This document shows, one piece after another, positions 55,390 through 63,508 of a DNA stretch of 64,000 bases. The DNA is from Robiginitomaculum sp. GTDB taxonomy: Bacteria > Pseudomonadota > Alphaproteobacteria > Caulobacterales > Maricaulaceae. The stretch spans positions 124,001-188,000 of the forward strand of contig JAJFFN010000016.1 of NCBI GenBank assembly GCA_021776635.1. Reading direction: 5' to 3'. The translations under genes and the position numbers were made by a program. The notes below the pieces were generated by a model that was not told where the DNA came from, did no database searches, and saw only the letters and a program-made list of their open reading frames with translations. The stretch's first letter is position 1. Each line of letters opens with the position of its first letter.

Positions 55390-56346
55390 TTATGGACGGT
55401 AATATGATTGGCCGTATTGGTTGTATCCGCCGTCATACGGATTATCACCGTAACATTCTACGACTTGCTCAGTACCTTGCACGATATAAGTTCCGTCATA
55501 TGCATTGCTACACTGCAGCACACTGACTATCTCGGGGTGACCATCATGGTAGCCGTCAACCAAGATGCGCTCGCACCTTGTACGTGACTGATAAAGACCA
55601 TAACTTATATTACCAGGGCGGTAGAAACTATAGCGTGATGGTGCCCAGCGATAGCGACTATAGCCTGGCTGTCCGAAGAAAAAGTTGATACCGAAGCTTG
55701 AGCGGTAATTCGTCCGGTAGCCACGGTGATTATTACGTCGCCAAGGCCGGTAATTGCTCTCACGACGATAATCTGTGCGAGCACGCCTGTTTTGGCGTCT
55801 CCAGTATCTGTTATTACTCCGTTCCCAATTTCGTCTATTAGAGCGGTCGCTACGTCTGTGCTCACTGCGATGGCTACGATCAGTACGATGGCTACGATCA
55901 GTACGATGACTGCGATCAGTACGATGACTGCGGTCATTGCGCGCTTCACGGTTAACGCGCTGTCTGCGTTCCGCACGTTCTAAACGGCGCTGGCGTTCTC
56001 CATCATTAGACCAGTCACCACGATTTTGGCGACGATCTTCACGCCAATTACGTTCACGTTGGGTAGAAATTTTGCTTGTTCTTTGTACAGTGCGTTCACG
56101 TTGCACATTAGGCCTGTCTTGGCGTTGCACACGGCGTTCACGTTGCACATTAGGCCTGTTATTACGTTTTACCTTGCGCTGTGCTCGGGTACGATCACTT
56201 TGATAGGTATTATCTTTGCTCCGCGCTTTGGATTTCTGGTCAGCATAAGCGTTTGGGGCAAGCATTACTGCAGGAACAGCAACTGCTGCCATAAGCGTTA
56301 GTACCAGTGGTCGCTTTATCTTATCTGTCAAACTTTGATTGGTCAT
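55390..56346 (-). CDS. Exported Arg-rich repeat protein
   Basis: A 318-residue exported protein: signal peptide about 1-35 (VPAVMLAPNAYA-D), then a very basic Arg/Asn/Gln-rich body with two RPNVQRER-type repeats and four DRSHRT repeats encoded by 18-bp DNA repeats (55868-55939), and a C-terminal Tyr/Gly/Asn-rich domain (NFFFGQPGYSRYRWAPSRYS; CERILVDGYHDGHPEIVSVLQCSNAYDG) with cysteines likely to form disulfides. RcnB-like proteins share the Arg-rich-plus-Tyr-rich look, but the match is loose. Ribosome site AAAGGAG. Own terminator follows. Confidence 0.7.
   Translation of the reverse strand: MTNQSLTDKIKRPLVLTLMAAVAVPAVMLAPNAYADQKSKARSKDNTYQSDRTRAQRKVKRNNRPNVQRERRVQRQDRPNVQRERTVQRTSKISTQRERNWREDRRQNRGDWSNDGERQRRLERAERRQRVNREARNDRSHRTDRSHRTDRSHRTDRSHRSEHRRSDRSNRRNWERSNNRYWRRQNRRARTDYRRESNYRPWRRNNHRGYRTNYRSSFGINFFFGQPGYSRYRWAPSRYSFYRPGNISYGLYQSRTRCERILVDGYHDGHPEIVSVLQCSNAYDGTYIVQGTEQVVECYGDNPYDGGYNQYGQSYYRP
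55868..55939. repeat. Four 18-bp tandem repeats encoding DRSHRT
   Basis: Units CGATGGCTACGATCAGTA (55868-55885, 55886-55903) and CGATGACTGCGATCAGTA (55904-55921), with a diverged fourth (55922-55939). The first two copies are identical at DNA level, a sign of recent duplication. The frame is preserved. Confidence 0.8.
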
Positions 56347-56447
56347 AATAGACTCCTTTCATGTAGTTGATTCCTTTTTAGCGTTTGACTGTTGAAAGCC
56401 GCCTGAAAGGGCTGTTCATCTGCGGTTAATAATAGTATGAGGGTTTT

Positions 56448-56810
56448 ATGAGCGATACGGAAATCGATTTTGAACACATTAAGCAATATGTCGGCGACGA
56501 CATTGACCTGACGAAAGAGGTTTTTGGCCTGTTTAAAAATCAAGTGGACATGTGGGCGCGCGGCATGATGGCAGATGCAGATGACAGCAGTTGGAGCGCT
56601 ATAATGCACTCGCTTAAGGGGTCTGCACGCGCAGTCGGTGCACACCGACTTGCTGCATTGTGTGCCCATGGTGAGACATTGGTTGGTGAAAAGTCAGGCG
56701 AAGAAGTCCGCGAAGCACACATACATGAGGTAAAATTTTCAATCGAAAAAGCTTTAATAGAAATAGGGCGTTGGGAATACCGCCAAACCCTTGCGTCCAT
56801 GCGGTCTTAG
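56448..56810 (+). CDS. Histidine phosphotransfer (Hpt) domain protein
   Basis: A 120-residue stand-alone Hpt protein, a four-helix bundle relaying phosphate between response regulators and hybrid kinases. Phospho-acceptor H54 in IMHSLKGSARAVGAHRLAALC is exactly the Hpt pattern. No kinase is adjacent; the PleC-like kinase at 0.7-3.5 kb has no receiver, so its partner is elsewhere. ATG with GAGGG upstream. Confidence 0.88.
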   Translation: MSDTEIDFEHIKQYVGDDIDLTKEVFGLFKNQVDMWARGMMADADDSSWSAIMHSLKGSARAVGAHRLAALCAHGETLVGEKSGEEVREAHIHEVKFSIEKALIEIGRWEYRQTLASMRS

Positions 56811-56846
56811 GACTAAGACTAACAAACAATGAGTTAGGGGAACATT

Positions 56847-58397
56847 ATGGGCAAATTTAAGGAAAACCGTGCACATATTTCTGTTTTTGGTGCATTGGTT
56901 CGTGCCCGGCGAGATTTTGGTGGCAAACGGCTTGCCATTATTGATGCCGACGATAGAGAGTTGACATATACGGACATAATCCGCGCGTCATTCGCTCTGG
57001 GAAGTGCTATAAAACCATTAACGACCTCACGAGAAAAAGTTGGTATTTTGTTGCCCACTGGGGCTGGAAGCATATTATCGTTTTTTGCCGTACAAACCAT
57101 AGGCCGTGTCCCTGCCATGCTAAATTTTACTGCGGGCGCACATAATTTACTAGCTGCCTTTAAAGCCGCCGAAATTACAAAAGTCATAACGGCACACCGC
57201 TTTATAAAAATTGGACAAATTGAGCCACTGATTGAAAGTTTATCGCCTCATGTAGAATTTATTTACCTCGAAGACATTCGCGATAACATGACAAAGAAAA
57301 ATAAATTGGTCGCTGTGTTAGGGTCATTGATACCGTTGTTATTGATGGCAAAACCCTCTTATAAAAAAGAAGCCGTAATATTGTTTACATCCGGTACAGA
57401 AGGGGATCCAAAAGGCGTTGCGTTATCTCATAAAAATTTGGTGTCGAATGTGGAACAAGTCCGAGCGCATATTGACGAATTATACCCAGATACGGACGTG
57501 GTGTTTAATCCCTTGCCAACATTCCATTGTTTTGGCCTGACGGGCGGTGCGTTACTGCCCTTGTTTGCCGGTCTAAAAGTTGCGCTATATCCGTCGCCTT
57601 TGCATGTTAAAATGATCCCTGAGCGGATCAAGGCTATGGGCACGACAGTAATGTTTGCTACGGATACATTTCTGAGCCGCTATGCCCGCTCTTCTAAAAA
57701 CAATGAATTAGCGGGTTTGCGGTTTGCGGTTTGCGGCGCCGAACAGGTACGCGACGAGACCCGCAAATATGTACGCAAGAAATTCAATATGCAAATTCTT
57801 GAAGGCTACGGTGTAACGGAAACATCACCTGTGCTGGCGGTTAATCAACCAAGTGCCAACCGTTCTGGAACTGTTGGGCATATTATGCCAGGTATGGAGC
57901 ACCGTATTGAACCTGTACCAGGGATAAAGAATGGCGGGCGGCTGTTTGTACGTGGCCCCAATGTGATGTTGGGGTATATTAAGACGGACAATCCTGGCGT
58001 TATCGTGCCACCCCAAGATGGCTGGCACGATACGGGTGATGTGGTTGAAATAGATGAAGACGGTTTTATGGCTATACGGGGCCGGATAAAACGCTTTGCA
58101 AATATCGGCGGCGAAACCGTATCTTTAGCCGTAGTAGAAAACTGTGCCGATGCCGTATGGCCGGATAATCAACATGTCGCCTTGATCCGACCTGATCCGA
58201 AAAAAGGCGAGCAAATCGTTCTGGTCTCTGATTGTAAGGACGCTAACCGCACAGACATTCGCACATGGGCGCAAAGCCACGGTGTTTCGGAGCTTTCCAT
58301 TCCGCGTAAAGTTTACGTCGTTGATGAAATTCCTCTTTTAGGAACGGGCAAGGTAGATTTCAATGGTACGGCCAAGCTGTTGGAAACATTAGATTAA
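56847..58397 (+). CDS. Acyl-ACP synthetase / AMP-binding enzyme (Aas-like)
   Basis: A 516-residue adenylate-forming enzyme: phosphate loop LFTSGTEGDPKGVALSH, NPLPTFHCFGLTGG, EGYGVTETSPVLAVN and the hinge DTGDVVEIDEDGFMAIRGR, ending in the catalytic Lys region LLGTGKVDFNG. The closest pattern is the synthetase half of E. coli Aas, which activates fatty acids for acyl transfer; the acyltransferase half is absent. Possible fatty-acid salvage. Ribosome site GGGGA. It follows the Hpt gene by 36 bp. Confidence 0.85.
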   Translation: MGKFKENRAHISVFGALVRARRDFGGKRLAIIDADDRELTYTDIIRASFALGSAIKPLTTSREKVGILLPTGAGSILSFFAVQTIGRVPAMLNFTAGAHNLLAAFKAAEITKVITAHRFIKIGQIEPLIESLSPHVEFIYLEDIRDNMTKKNKLVAVLGSLIPLLLMAKPSYKKEAVILFTSGTEGDPKGVALSHKNLVSNVEQVRAHIDELYPDTDVVFNPLPTFHCFGLTGGALLPLFAGLKVALYPSPLHVKMIPERIKAMGTTVMFATDTFLSRYARSSKNNELAGLRFAVCGAEQVRDETRKYVRKKFNMQILEGYGVTETSPVLAVNQPSANRSGTVGHIMPGMEHRIEPVPGIKNGGRLFVRGPNVMLGYIKTDNPGVIVPPQDGWHDTGDVVEIDEDGFMAIRGRIKRFANIGGETVSLAVVENCADAVWPDNQHVALIRPDPKKGEQIVLVSDCKDANRTDIRTWAQSHGVSELSIPRKVYVVDEIPLLGTGKVDFNGTAKLLETLD

Positions 58398-58446
58398 AGT
58401 AAAATTTAATGTCCACATTATGTGCCGCGGCGGTGTTTTTGTAGAC

Positions 58447-58478
58447 AAAAAAAGCGCGCACCCAGTTAGGATACGCGC
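58447..58478 (-). terminator. Rho-independent terminator after peroxiredoxin gene
   Basis: On the minus strand the stem GCGCGTATCC pairs with GGGTGCGCGC (two G-T pairs) around loop TAACT, followed by seven Ts (58447-58453 as A on plus). It ends the peroxiredoxin transcript and could act as an end for Aas in the opposite sense. Confidence 0.82.
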
Positions 58479-58514
58479 CGATTATTAGGGATAGATTCTA
58501 GCCTGGAAGAAGGC

Positions 58515-59039
58515 TTAGCGCTCTTTCAAATATCTCAGCATAGTATCCGCATCTGAGACTTGAAACGGATCGCTTGTGGCGTTGTCCTGATAGCCTTCTT
58601 CACTAAACATTTTTGTGATTTTTGTGTCTTCAACCAACATGGAATAGCGCCAAGAACGCATACCAAAGCCGACATTGTCTTTGCTGACCATTGCGCCCAT
58701 TTGGCGGGTAAAGGTTCCACTACCGTCCGGTAACAAATACACATTTTTGCGGTTCTGGCTTAGACCCCACTGGTACATGACAAATGCATCATTGACTGAC
58801 AAACAGATGATTTCATCTATGCCTTGCTGTTTAAATTCGCCGTATAATTCCTCAAAGCGCGGAAGGTGCGAAGTTGAGCATGTGGGCGTAAAGGCACCGG
58901 GAAGGGCAAAGAGTACAACTTTTTTACCCTTAAACAGTTCATCGGAAGTGACCGGTAACCATTTAAAAGGGTTGTCACCCTCAATACTGTCATCGCGGAC
59001 GCGGGTCATAAATGTTACATTAGGGACGTGAGTAGGCAT
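58515..59039 (-). CDS. Peroxiredoxin (Prx5/AhpC-TSA family)
   Basis: A 174-residue thiol peroxidase. Peroxidatic Cys54 lies in LPGAFTPTCSTSHLP; the flanking Thr and a later Arg (FGMRSWRYSML) are conserved. C79 (IICLSVND) is not in a standard resolving position, so it is probably a 1-Cys Prx5 type using glutathione/glutaredoxin. ATG 59039 has GGAG six bases upstream; the in-frame ATG at 59051 falls inside the palindrome and is unlikely. It follows erpA, with the palindrome between. Confidence 0.92.
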   Translation of the reverse strand: MPTHVPNVTFMTRVRDDSIEGDNPFKWLPVTSDELFKGKKVVLFALPGAFTPTCSTSHLPRFEELYGEFKQQGIDEIICLSVNDAFVMYQWGLSQNRKNVYLLPDGSGTFTRQMGAMVSKDNVGFGMRSWRYSMLVEDTKITKMFSEEGYQDNATSDPFQVSDADTMLRYLKER

Positions 59040-59046
59040 AGGGTGC

Positions 59047-59073
59047 TCCATATTAGAATGATTCTAATATGGA
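59047..59073. promoter_or_regulatory. Perfect 27-bp palindrome, Irr/Fur-family-type operator
   Basis: Arms TCCATATTAGAAT (59047-59059) and ATTCTAATATGGA (59061-59073) around one central G. The core TTAGAAT-N-ATTCTAA has the 7-1-7 layout of Fur-superfamily boxes and resembles the Irr (iron control element) motif of alphaproteobacteria. It ends 8 bp before the peroxiredoxin ATG, between it and erpA. Confidence 0.6.
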
Positions 59074-59102
59074 TATAGAGGGAGTAAAAATTGATGCAAG
59101 GA

Positions 59103-59483
59103 TTATATTGAAAAACTTGTCCCGCATCCGCATGCCGCTTTGGCGTTGGGGTTATGAATTTTAAATGCAGAGCCAATAAGTTCTTGCACATAGTCTATTT
59201 CACTATCCTTCAAGAATTCTTGTGAAATCTCGTCAATCAAGATTTTTGCACCATCAAGCTCAAGGATTAAATCATCTTCGTTGGGTGCATCTGCAAAATC
59301 AAAAGCGTATTGAAACCCAGAGCAACCACCGCCATTAACAGCAACTCGCAAGAACTGCTTATCCGCCTGCTTGGCCATAATCGCATTGATTTGCTTTGCC
59401 GCAGATGCACTCATAGAGATATTAGGGCGCGGGGAGATATTAGGGCGCGGGGACATATTAGGGCTCGTGGTTGTTTCTGACAT
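59103..59483 (-). CDS. erpA: A-type iron-sulfur carrier (ErpA/IscA/SufA)
   Basis: Holds and delivers Fe-S clusters. The 126-residue protein has the three cluster cysteines C54 (GGGCSGFQY), C118 and C120 (ACGCGTSFSI). The N-terminus has about 20 extra residues of SPRPNI repeats made by an 18-bp tandem duplication (59418-59471). ErpA and SufA cannot be split with certainty; no suf or isc genes are adjacent. Peroxiredoxin follows 63 bp downstream on the same strand. Confidence 0.93.
   Translation of the reverse strand: MSETTTSPNMSPRPNISPRPNISMSASAAKQINAIMAKQADKQFLRVAVNGGGCSGFQYAFDFADAPNEDDLILELDGAKILIDEISQEFLKDSEIDYVQELIGSAFKIHNPNAKAACGCGTSFSI
59418..59471. repeat. 18-bp tandem repeats in erpA 5' region
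   Basis: Two exact copies of GATATTAGGGCGCGGGGA (59418-59435, 59436-59453) and a diverged third (59454-59471). They encode SPRPNI repeats at the N-terminus of ErpA, outside the conserved domain. Confidence 0.8.
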
Positions 59484-59548
59484 TTAACAATCGCTTTTCA
59501 AATCTGTTTACGTACAATATAGGGAATAAAACAAAAAGGTGAAGTGGT

Positions 59549-60739
59549 TTGAAAAGTTTTTCTCCAATACGTGAACGGGCACTCTATGCGAGCGACCCAG
59601 ATAAATCTCGGGGCCGGAAAATTGCTCAGGTTGGGAACTCTGAACGAACAATCTTTCAGCACGATAAAGACCGTATTATTCATTCAACGGCCTTTAGAAG
59701 GCTAAAGGGCAAAACGCAGGTTTTTGTTGCCCATGAGGGCGATACTTACCGTACACGCCTGACCCATTCGCTAGAAGTCGCGCAAATAGCCCGCTCTATC
59801 GCGCGCGTACTCGGCCTGGATGAAGATCTGGCAGAGTGTTTGGCATTGGCCCATGACCTTGGGCATCCACCATTTGGGCATAGCGGAGAAACGGCCTTGC
59901 AAAAAGTCATGGCACCTTACGGCGGCTTTGACCACAATGCGCAAACATTGCGTATCGTTGAAAAACTTGAAGGTCGATATGCGCGTTTTGATGGCCTGAA
60001 TTTATCTTGGGAGACATTAGAAGGGATTGCCAAGCATAATGGCCCGCTAGTGGATGATGGTCATTCTGAAAGTGAATTGCCTTGGGCTTTAACGGCTTTG
60101 GATGATTGGCGCGGGCTGGAGTTGAATACATATGCTGGGCCAGAAGCGCAGGTGGCTGCGCTTGCTGACGACATTGCCTATAATAACCATGATATTGATG
60201 ATGGTTTGGGGGCTGGCCTGTTTTGCATTGATGATGTCTGCCAAGTGCCACTTGTAGACAAAGCATTTACAGGTGTGCGACAGCGTTATCCTGATATAGC
60301 ACATGACCGTCTCGTTCATGAGGTTATTCGCGACTTAATCGGGTTTATGGTCGCGGATGTGCTCGCCGAAAGTAGAAAACGTCTCTTGGAGACCAACCCT
60401 AAAAGTGCAGATGACATTAGGATGATGGATAGACCTATAATAGCATTTTCAAAGAAATTCCGTGCGAAGGAAAAACCTTTACGGAAGTTTTTACACGCAA
60501 ATATGTACCGTCACTACAAAGTCAACCGTATGATGGGACAGGCAGTGCGGGTCGTAGAAGAATTATTTGAGCTTTTTATCGAAGACCCGGATTTACTACC
60601 AACTGAAATCTATAGACAGTGTGACGGTCAGAAAACGCCAAAGACCGCCCGTGTTATTTGCGATTATATAGCAGGCATGACAGATAGATACGCAATTGAA
60701 GAACACCGAAAGCTGTTTTCTGTTACAGGTTATTTGTAA
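59549..60739 (+). CDS. dgt: Deoxyguanosinetriphosphate triphosphohydrolase-like protein
   Basis: HD-domain dNTPase of 396 residues. Metal ligands: H73 in RTRLTHSLEVAQIARSIAR, H102-D103 in LALAHDLGHPPFGHSG, and a later Asp in LADDIAYNNHDID. It is the shorter type 2 Dgt. The start is TTG 59549, the only in-frame start after an upstream stop at 59540-59542, with AAGGTGAAG upstream. In many alphaproteobacteria argS sits between dgt and the SPOR gene; it is absent here. Confidence 0.92.
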   Translation: MKSFSPIRERALYASDPDKSRGRKIAQVGNSERTIFQHDKDRIIHSTAFRRLKGKTQVFVAHEGDTYRTRLTHSLEVAQIARSIARVLGLDEDLAECLALAHDLGHPPFGHSGETALQKVMAPYGGFDHNAQTLRIVEKLEGRYARFDGLNLSWETLEGIAKHNGPLVDDGHSESELPWALTALDDWRGLELNTYAGPEAQVAALADDIAYNNHDIDDGLGAGLFCIDDVCQVPLVDKAFTGVRQRYPDIAHDRLVHEVIRDLIGFMVADVLAESRKRLLETNPKSADDIRMMDRPIIAFSKKFRAKEKPLRKFLHANMYRHYKVNRMMGQAVRVVEELFELFIEDPDLLPTEIYRQCDGQKTPKTARVICDYIAGMTDRYAIEEHRKLFSVTGYL

Positions 60740-60903
60740 CCTTTCATTAACCTTGCAAATGCCATTCTCTATAAGGGTGTTTCATGCTAATATGGACACG
60801 CTATAGTCCGCAAAAATGCGATTCGTAAACCTTTTGCCCAAATTTTGACTTGCTTAGAATCTTGGGGATTTTCATAAAGGATGTAAGACTTTAAAGGATA
60901 GAA

Positions 60904-61668
60904 ATGGAAAATGAGCCACAAGATGCCTATCTCCCTGGTACGGAAGACCCAACACAGCCTTTTGATGTGCGCGCACAATCGGGCAGGGGGGGCATGTTAA
61001 AGCTAGTCGGGTTTGTTGTGTTTCTATTGATTTTGGCGGTTATTATTTCAAAACTATTTGCATCGGGTACACGCGAGCGGGAACAAATACCGCGTATATT
61101 GGCTAATAATACACCCTATAAGGAAGTCCCTCTCAATCGCGGCGGGGCACAAACCCCCAATCAAGACAAAGAAATATATCAAGTTTTGAACGGTACAAAA
61201 ACCGAAGGGGCTGTAAATACCATACCCGTCGCAGAAGAACCGCTTCCAAAACCACAGCCGATACCAGAGGTACAGTCCGAAACACCTTCTAAACCGGCTG
61301 CGAATGTTGTGATTAAAGGCACGGAAATAGACAAGCCCGCACAACAAGAACAAGTTGTTGTTAAGCCGCAGACGCTTCCAGGTAATAAGAGCCGTGCTAA
61401 TAATAATGTTGGTACCGGTAACTATGTTGTGCAGGTGGCCGCCTTACGGTCTCGAAGTGAAGCAGATACTATGTGGGATACACTGACAAATAAAATGGGC
61501 GGTATACTCACTTCAAGCCATTATTCAGATGTTAAGCGTGTTGATCTTGGCTCGCGCGGAATTTATTATCGATTACGGATCAGTGGTCTTGCCAATAAGT
61601 CTGCGGCAACGCAATTGTGCCAAAAGCTCAAAGCGAAGAATCAAGACTGTATAGTTACGCAAAAATGA
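60904..61668 (+). CDS. SPOR-domain membrane protein
   Basis: A 254-residue bitopic protein: short cytoplasmic N-terminus, TM about 31-50, Pro/Glu-rich periplasmic linker and a C-terminal SPOR domain (about 172-254; NYVVQVAALRSRSEAD). SPOR domains bind denuded glycan strands at the septum. A half CtrA-type site TTAACC lies 150 bp upstream. Its stop overlaps the nagZ ATG. Confidence 0.9.
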   Translation: MENEPQDAYLPGTEDPTQPFDVRAQSGRGGMLKLVGFVVFLLILAVIISKLFASGTREREQIPRILANNTPYKEVPLNRGGAQTPNQDKEIYQVLNGTKTEGAVNTIPVAEEPLPKPQPIPEVQSETPSKPAANVVIKGTEIDKPAQQEQVVVKPQTLPGNKSRANNNVGTGNYVVQVAALRSRSEADTMWDTLTNKMGGILTSSHYSDVKRVDLGSRGIYYRLRISGLANKSAATQLCQKLKAKNQDCIVTQK

Positions 61669-62687
61669 TGATTAACCCTGTCATTTTTGGCTGCCGCGGC
61701 CCTGAATTGCTTCCCACAGAAGCCGTGTTTTTTCGCGATTGTAATCCTTGGGGCTTTATCCTGTTTGGTCGCAATATTGAGACCCCAAACCAAGTTCGCC
61801 GCCTTTGTGCAGATTTACGCAATACCGTCGGGCGCGATACCTTGATTTTTATAGATCAAGAAGGGGGGCGTGTGCAAAGACTTGGCCCGCCCCATTGGCG
61901 GAAAGTACCCTATGCATTTGATTTTGGCGAGCTTTATAGATTAAACAAACAAGACGGGTTACGTGCAATTTGGCTGAACTTTCGCTTGATTGCTGCAGAG
62001 CTAATAGATGTCGGCATTAACGCCAATTGTGCGCCTGTGTTAGATTTACCTGTGTTCGGTGCGGATGCAATTATTTCGGACAGAGCTTTTTCGCGATGCC
62101 CTGATGAAATGATCGAAATGGCAAATGCTTGTATCAATGGATTGACGGCTGGGGGCGTTGTGCCCGTTATTAAGCATATACCTGGTCATGGCCGCGCCCT
62201 TGTGGACAGCCATAAGGCCTTACCGGTAATAACTGAGACAATTGAAGAATTAGACGCGAGCGATTTTATACCCTTTAAAGCTTTGTCTGCTACACCTATC
62301 GCCATGACGGCTCATATAGTCCTTGAGAAGGTTGATGCAAAAAACCCAATAACAGTTTCAAGACAAGCATTCCAAACAATCGTCCGCGAAAAAATCGGTT
62401 TTAAGGGTCTGGTCATGAGTGATGATCTCGATATGAAGGCTTTAAGTGGCAGTTTGGATGATTTGGCAGAGCAAACGCTAGATGCTGGTTGTGACATTGT
62501 CTTACAGTGTAATGGTCACTTAAACGACATGGTAAAGGTGGCCAAAGGTCTAAAGCCGCTGACAGGCGACAGCTTACGCCGTGCTCAACAAGCCGAATTA
62601 AGGAACGCGTTAATAGAGCCAATTAACACCGAGACGGCGTTAGAAGAATACGAGGCATTGATGCGCCAATTGGATCCGGCCACATGA
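61665..62687 (+). CDS. nagZ: Beta-N-acetylhexosaminidase (peptidoglycan recycling)
   Basis: Cytosolic GH3 glycosidase releasing GlcNAc from GlcNAc-anhydro-muropeptides. 340 residues from ATG 61665 (overlapping the SPOR stop); ATG 61668 is equivalent. The catalytic signature KHIPGHGRALVDSHKALPVI and the nucleophile Asp in VMSDDLDMKAL are clear. Works with lytic transglycosylases such as the Slt at 30.7 kb. Overlaps scpA by 4 bp. Confidence 0.95.
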   Translation: MMINPVIFGCRGPELLPTEAVFFRDCNPWGFILFGRNIETPNQVRRLCADLRNTVGRDTLIFIDQEGGRVQRLGPPHWRKVPYAFDFGELYRLNKQDGLRAIWLNFRLIAAELIDVGINANCAPVLDLPVFGADAIISDRAFSRCPDEMIEMANACINGLTAGGVVPVIKHIPGHGRALVDSHKALPVITETIEELDASDFIPFKALSATPIAMTAHIVLEKVDAKNPITVSRQAFQTIVREKIGFKGLVMSDDLDMKALSGSLDDLAEQTLDAGCDIVLQCNGHLNDMVKVAKGLKPLTGDSLRRAQQAELRNALIEPINTETALEEYEALMRQLDPAT

Positions 62688-63508
62688 CCAAAGATTTCCA
62701 AGATGATTTAGCATTTGAGGCTGTTGATGATGCCGTAGAAGAAGGGCGTGCGCTAATCCTTGATATTGATGGCTATGAAGGCCCACTGCATTTATTATTA
62801 GAATTAGCCCGTATGCAAAAGGTAGATTTGGCGCGTATTTCTATTTTGGAGCTGGCCGATCAATATGTAGATTTCATAAAAAGTGCCAAAGATTTGCGGA
62901 TTGAATTGGCGGCTGATTATCTTGTGATGGCGGCTTGGCTAGCTTATCTTAAATCGCGTCTAATTTTGCCGGCTCAAGACGGTGAAGAGCAACTTCCTGA
63001 GGCCGAAGAACTGGCCGCGCATTTAGCCTTTAGACTGCAAAGGCTCGATGCAATGCGCCGTGCCTCTGATGGTTTGTTCAAATTAAAAATGACAGGGCAT
63101 AGTGTTTTCGTACGCGGGGCACCAGAGGGTTTGCGTTCTAGAACTTCCCCTTTGTATCAAGCCGAGATATTCGATTTGCTCAAAGCATATGGAGATATTC
63201 GTTCTCAGGCGACTATTCGCAATCATAAATTACCAGTACCATTGGTTTTAGCACTTGTAGAGGCCCGCCAACGGTTGCACCGTGCGATTGGCGGAAAGAT
63301 GGACTGGCTGACGTTTGATGAGTTGCTCCCTGATAGCGCAGATTTTGATAGACCACTGCCAAGTAAAACGATCAAAGCCAGTTCTTTGCTCGCAGGATTG
63401 GAATTGGCCAAGGAAGGTAAGTTGGAAATCAAACAAGCCAAGGCATATGCCCCAATTTATATGCGCGGTAAGTCCAGTAAACCAAGTAAAAATGAGGAAC
63501 AATCATGA
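62684..63508 (+). CDS. scpA: Segregation and condensation protein A
   Basis: Kleisin subunit bridging the SMC heads in the chromosome condensin. 274 residues; the N-terminal DGYEGPLHLLLELARMQKVDLARISI and AADYLVMAAWLAYLKSRLILP are diagnostic; the C-terminal winged-helix region contacts SMC. ATGA overlap with nagZ upstream and scpB downstream. Confidence 0.95.
   Translation: MTKDFQDDLAFEAVDDAVEEGRALILDIDGYEGPLHLLLELARMQKVDLARISILELADQYVDFIKSAKDLRIELAADYLVMAAWLAYLKSRLILPAQDGEEQLPEAEELAAHLAFRLQRLDAMRRASDGLFKLKMTGHSVFVRGAPEGLRSRTSPLYQAEIFDLLKAYGDIRSQATIRNHKLPVPLVLALVEARQRLHRAIGGKMDWLTFDELLPDSADFDRPLPSKTIKASSLLAGLELAKEGKLEIKQAKAYAPIYMRGKSSKPSKNEEQS

Noticed and set aside
55605..55976. Val/Ile-rich frame inside the Arg-rich gene
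   Set aside because: An alternative frame of the 18-bp repeats; the Arg-rich frame has a signal peptide, ribosome site and terminator.
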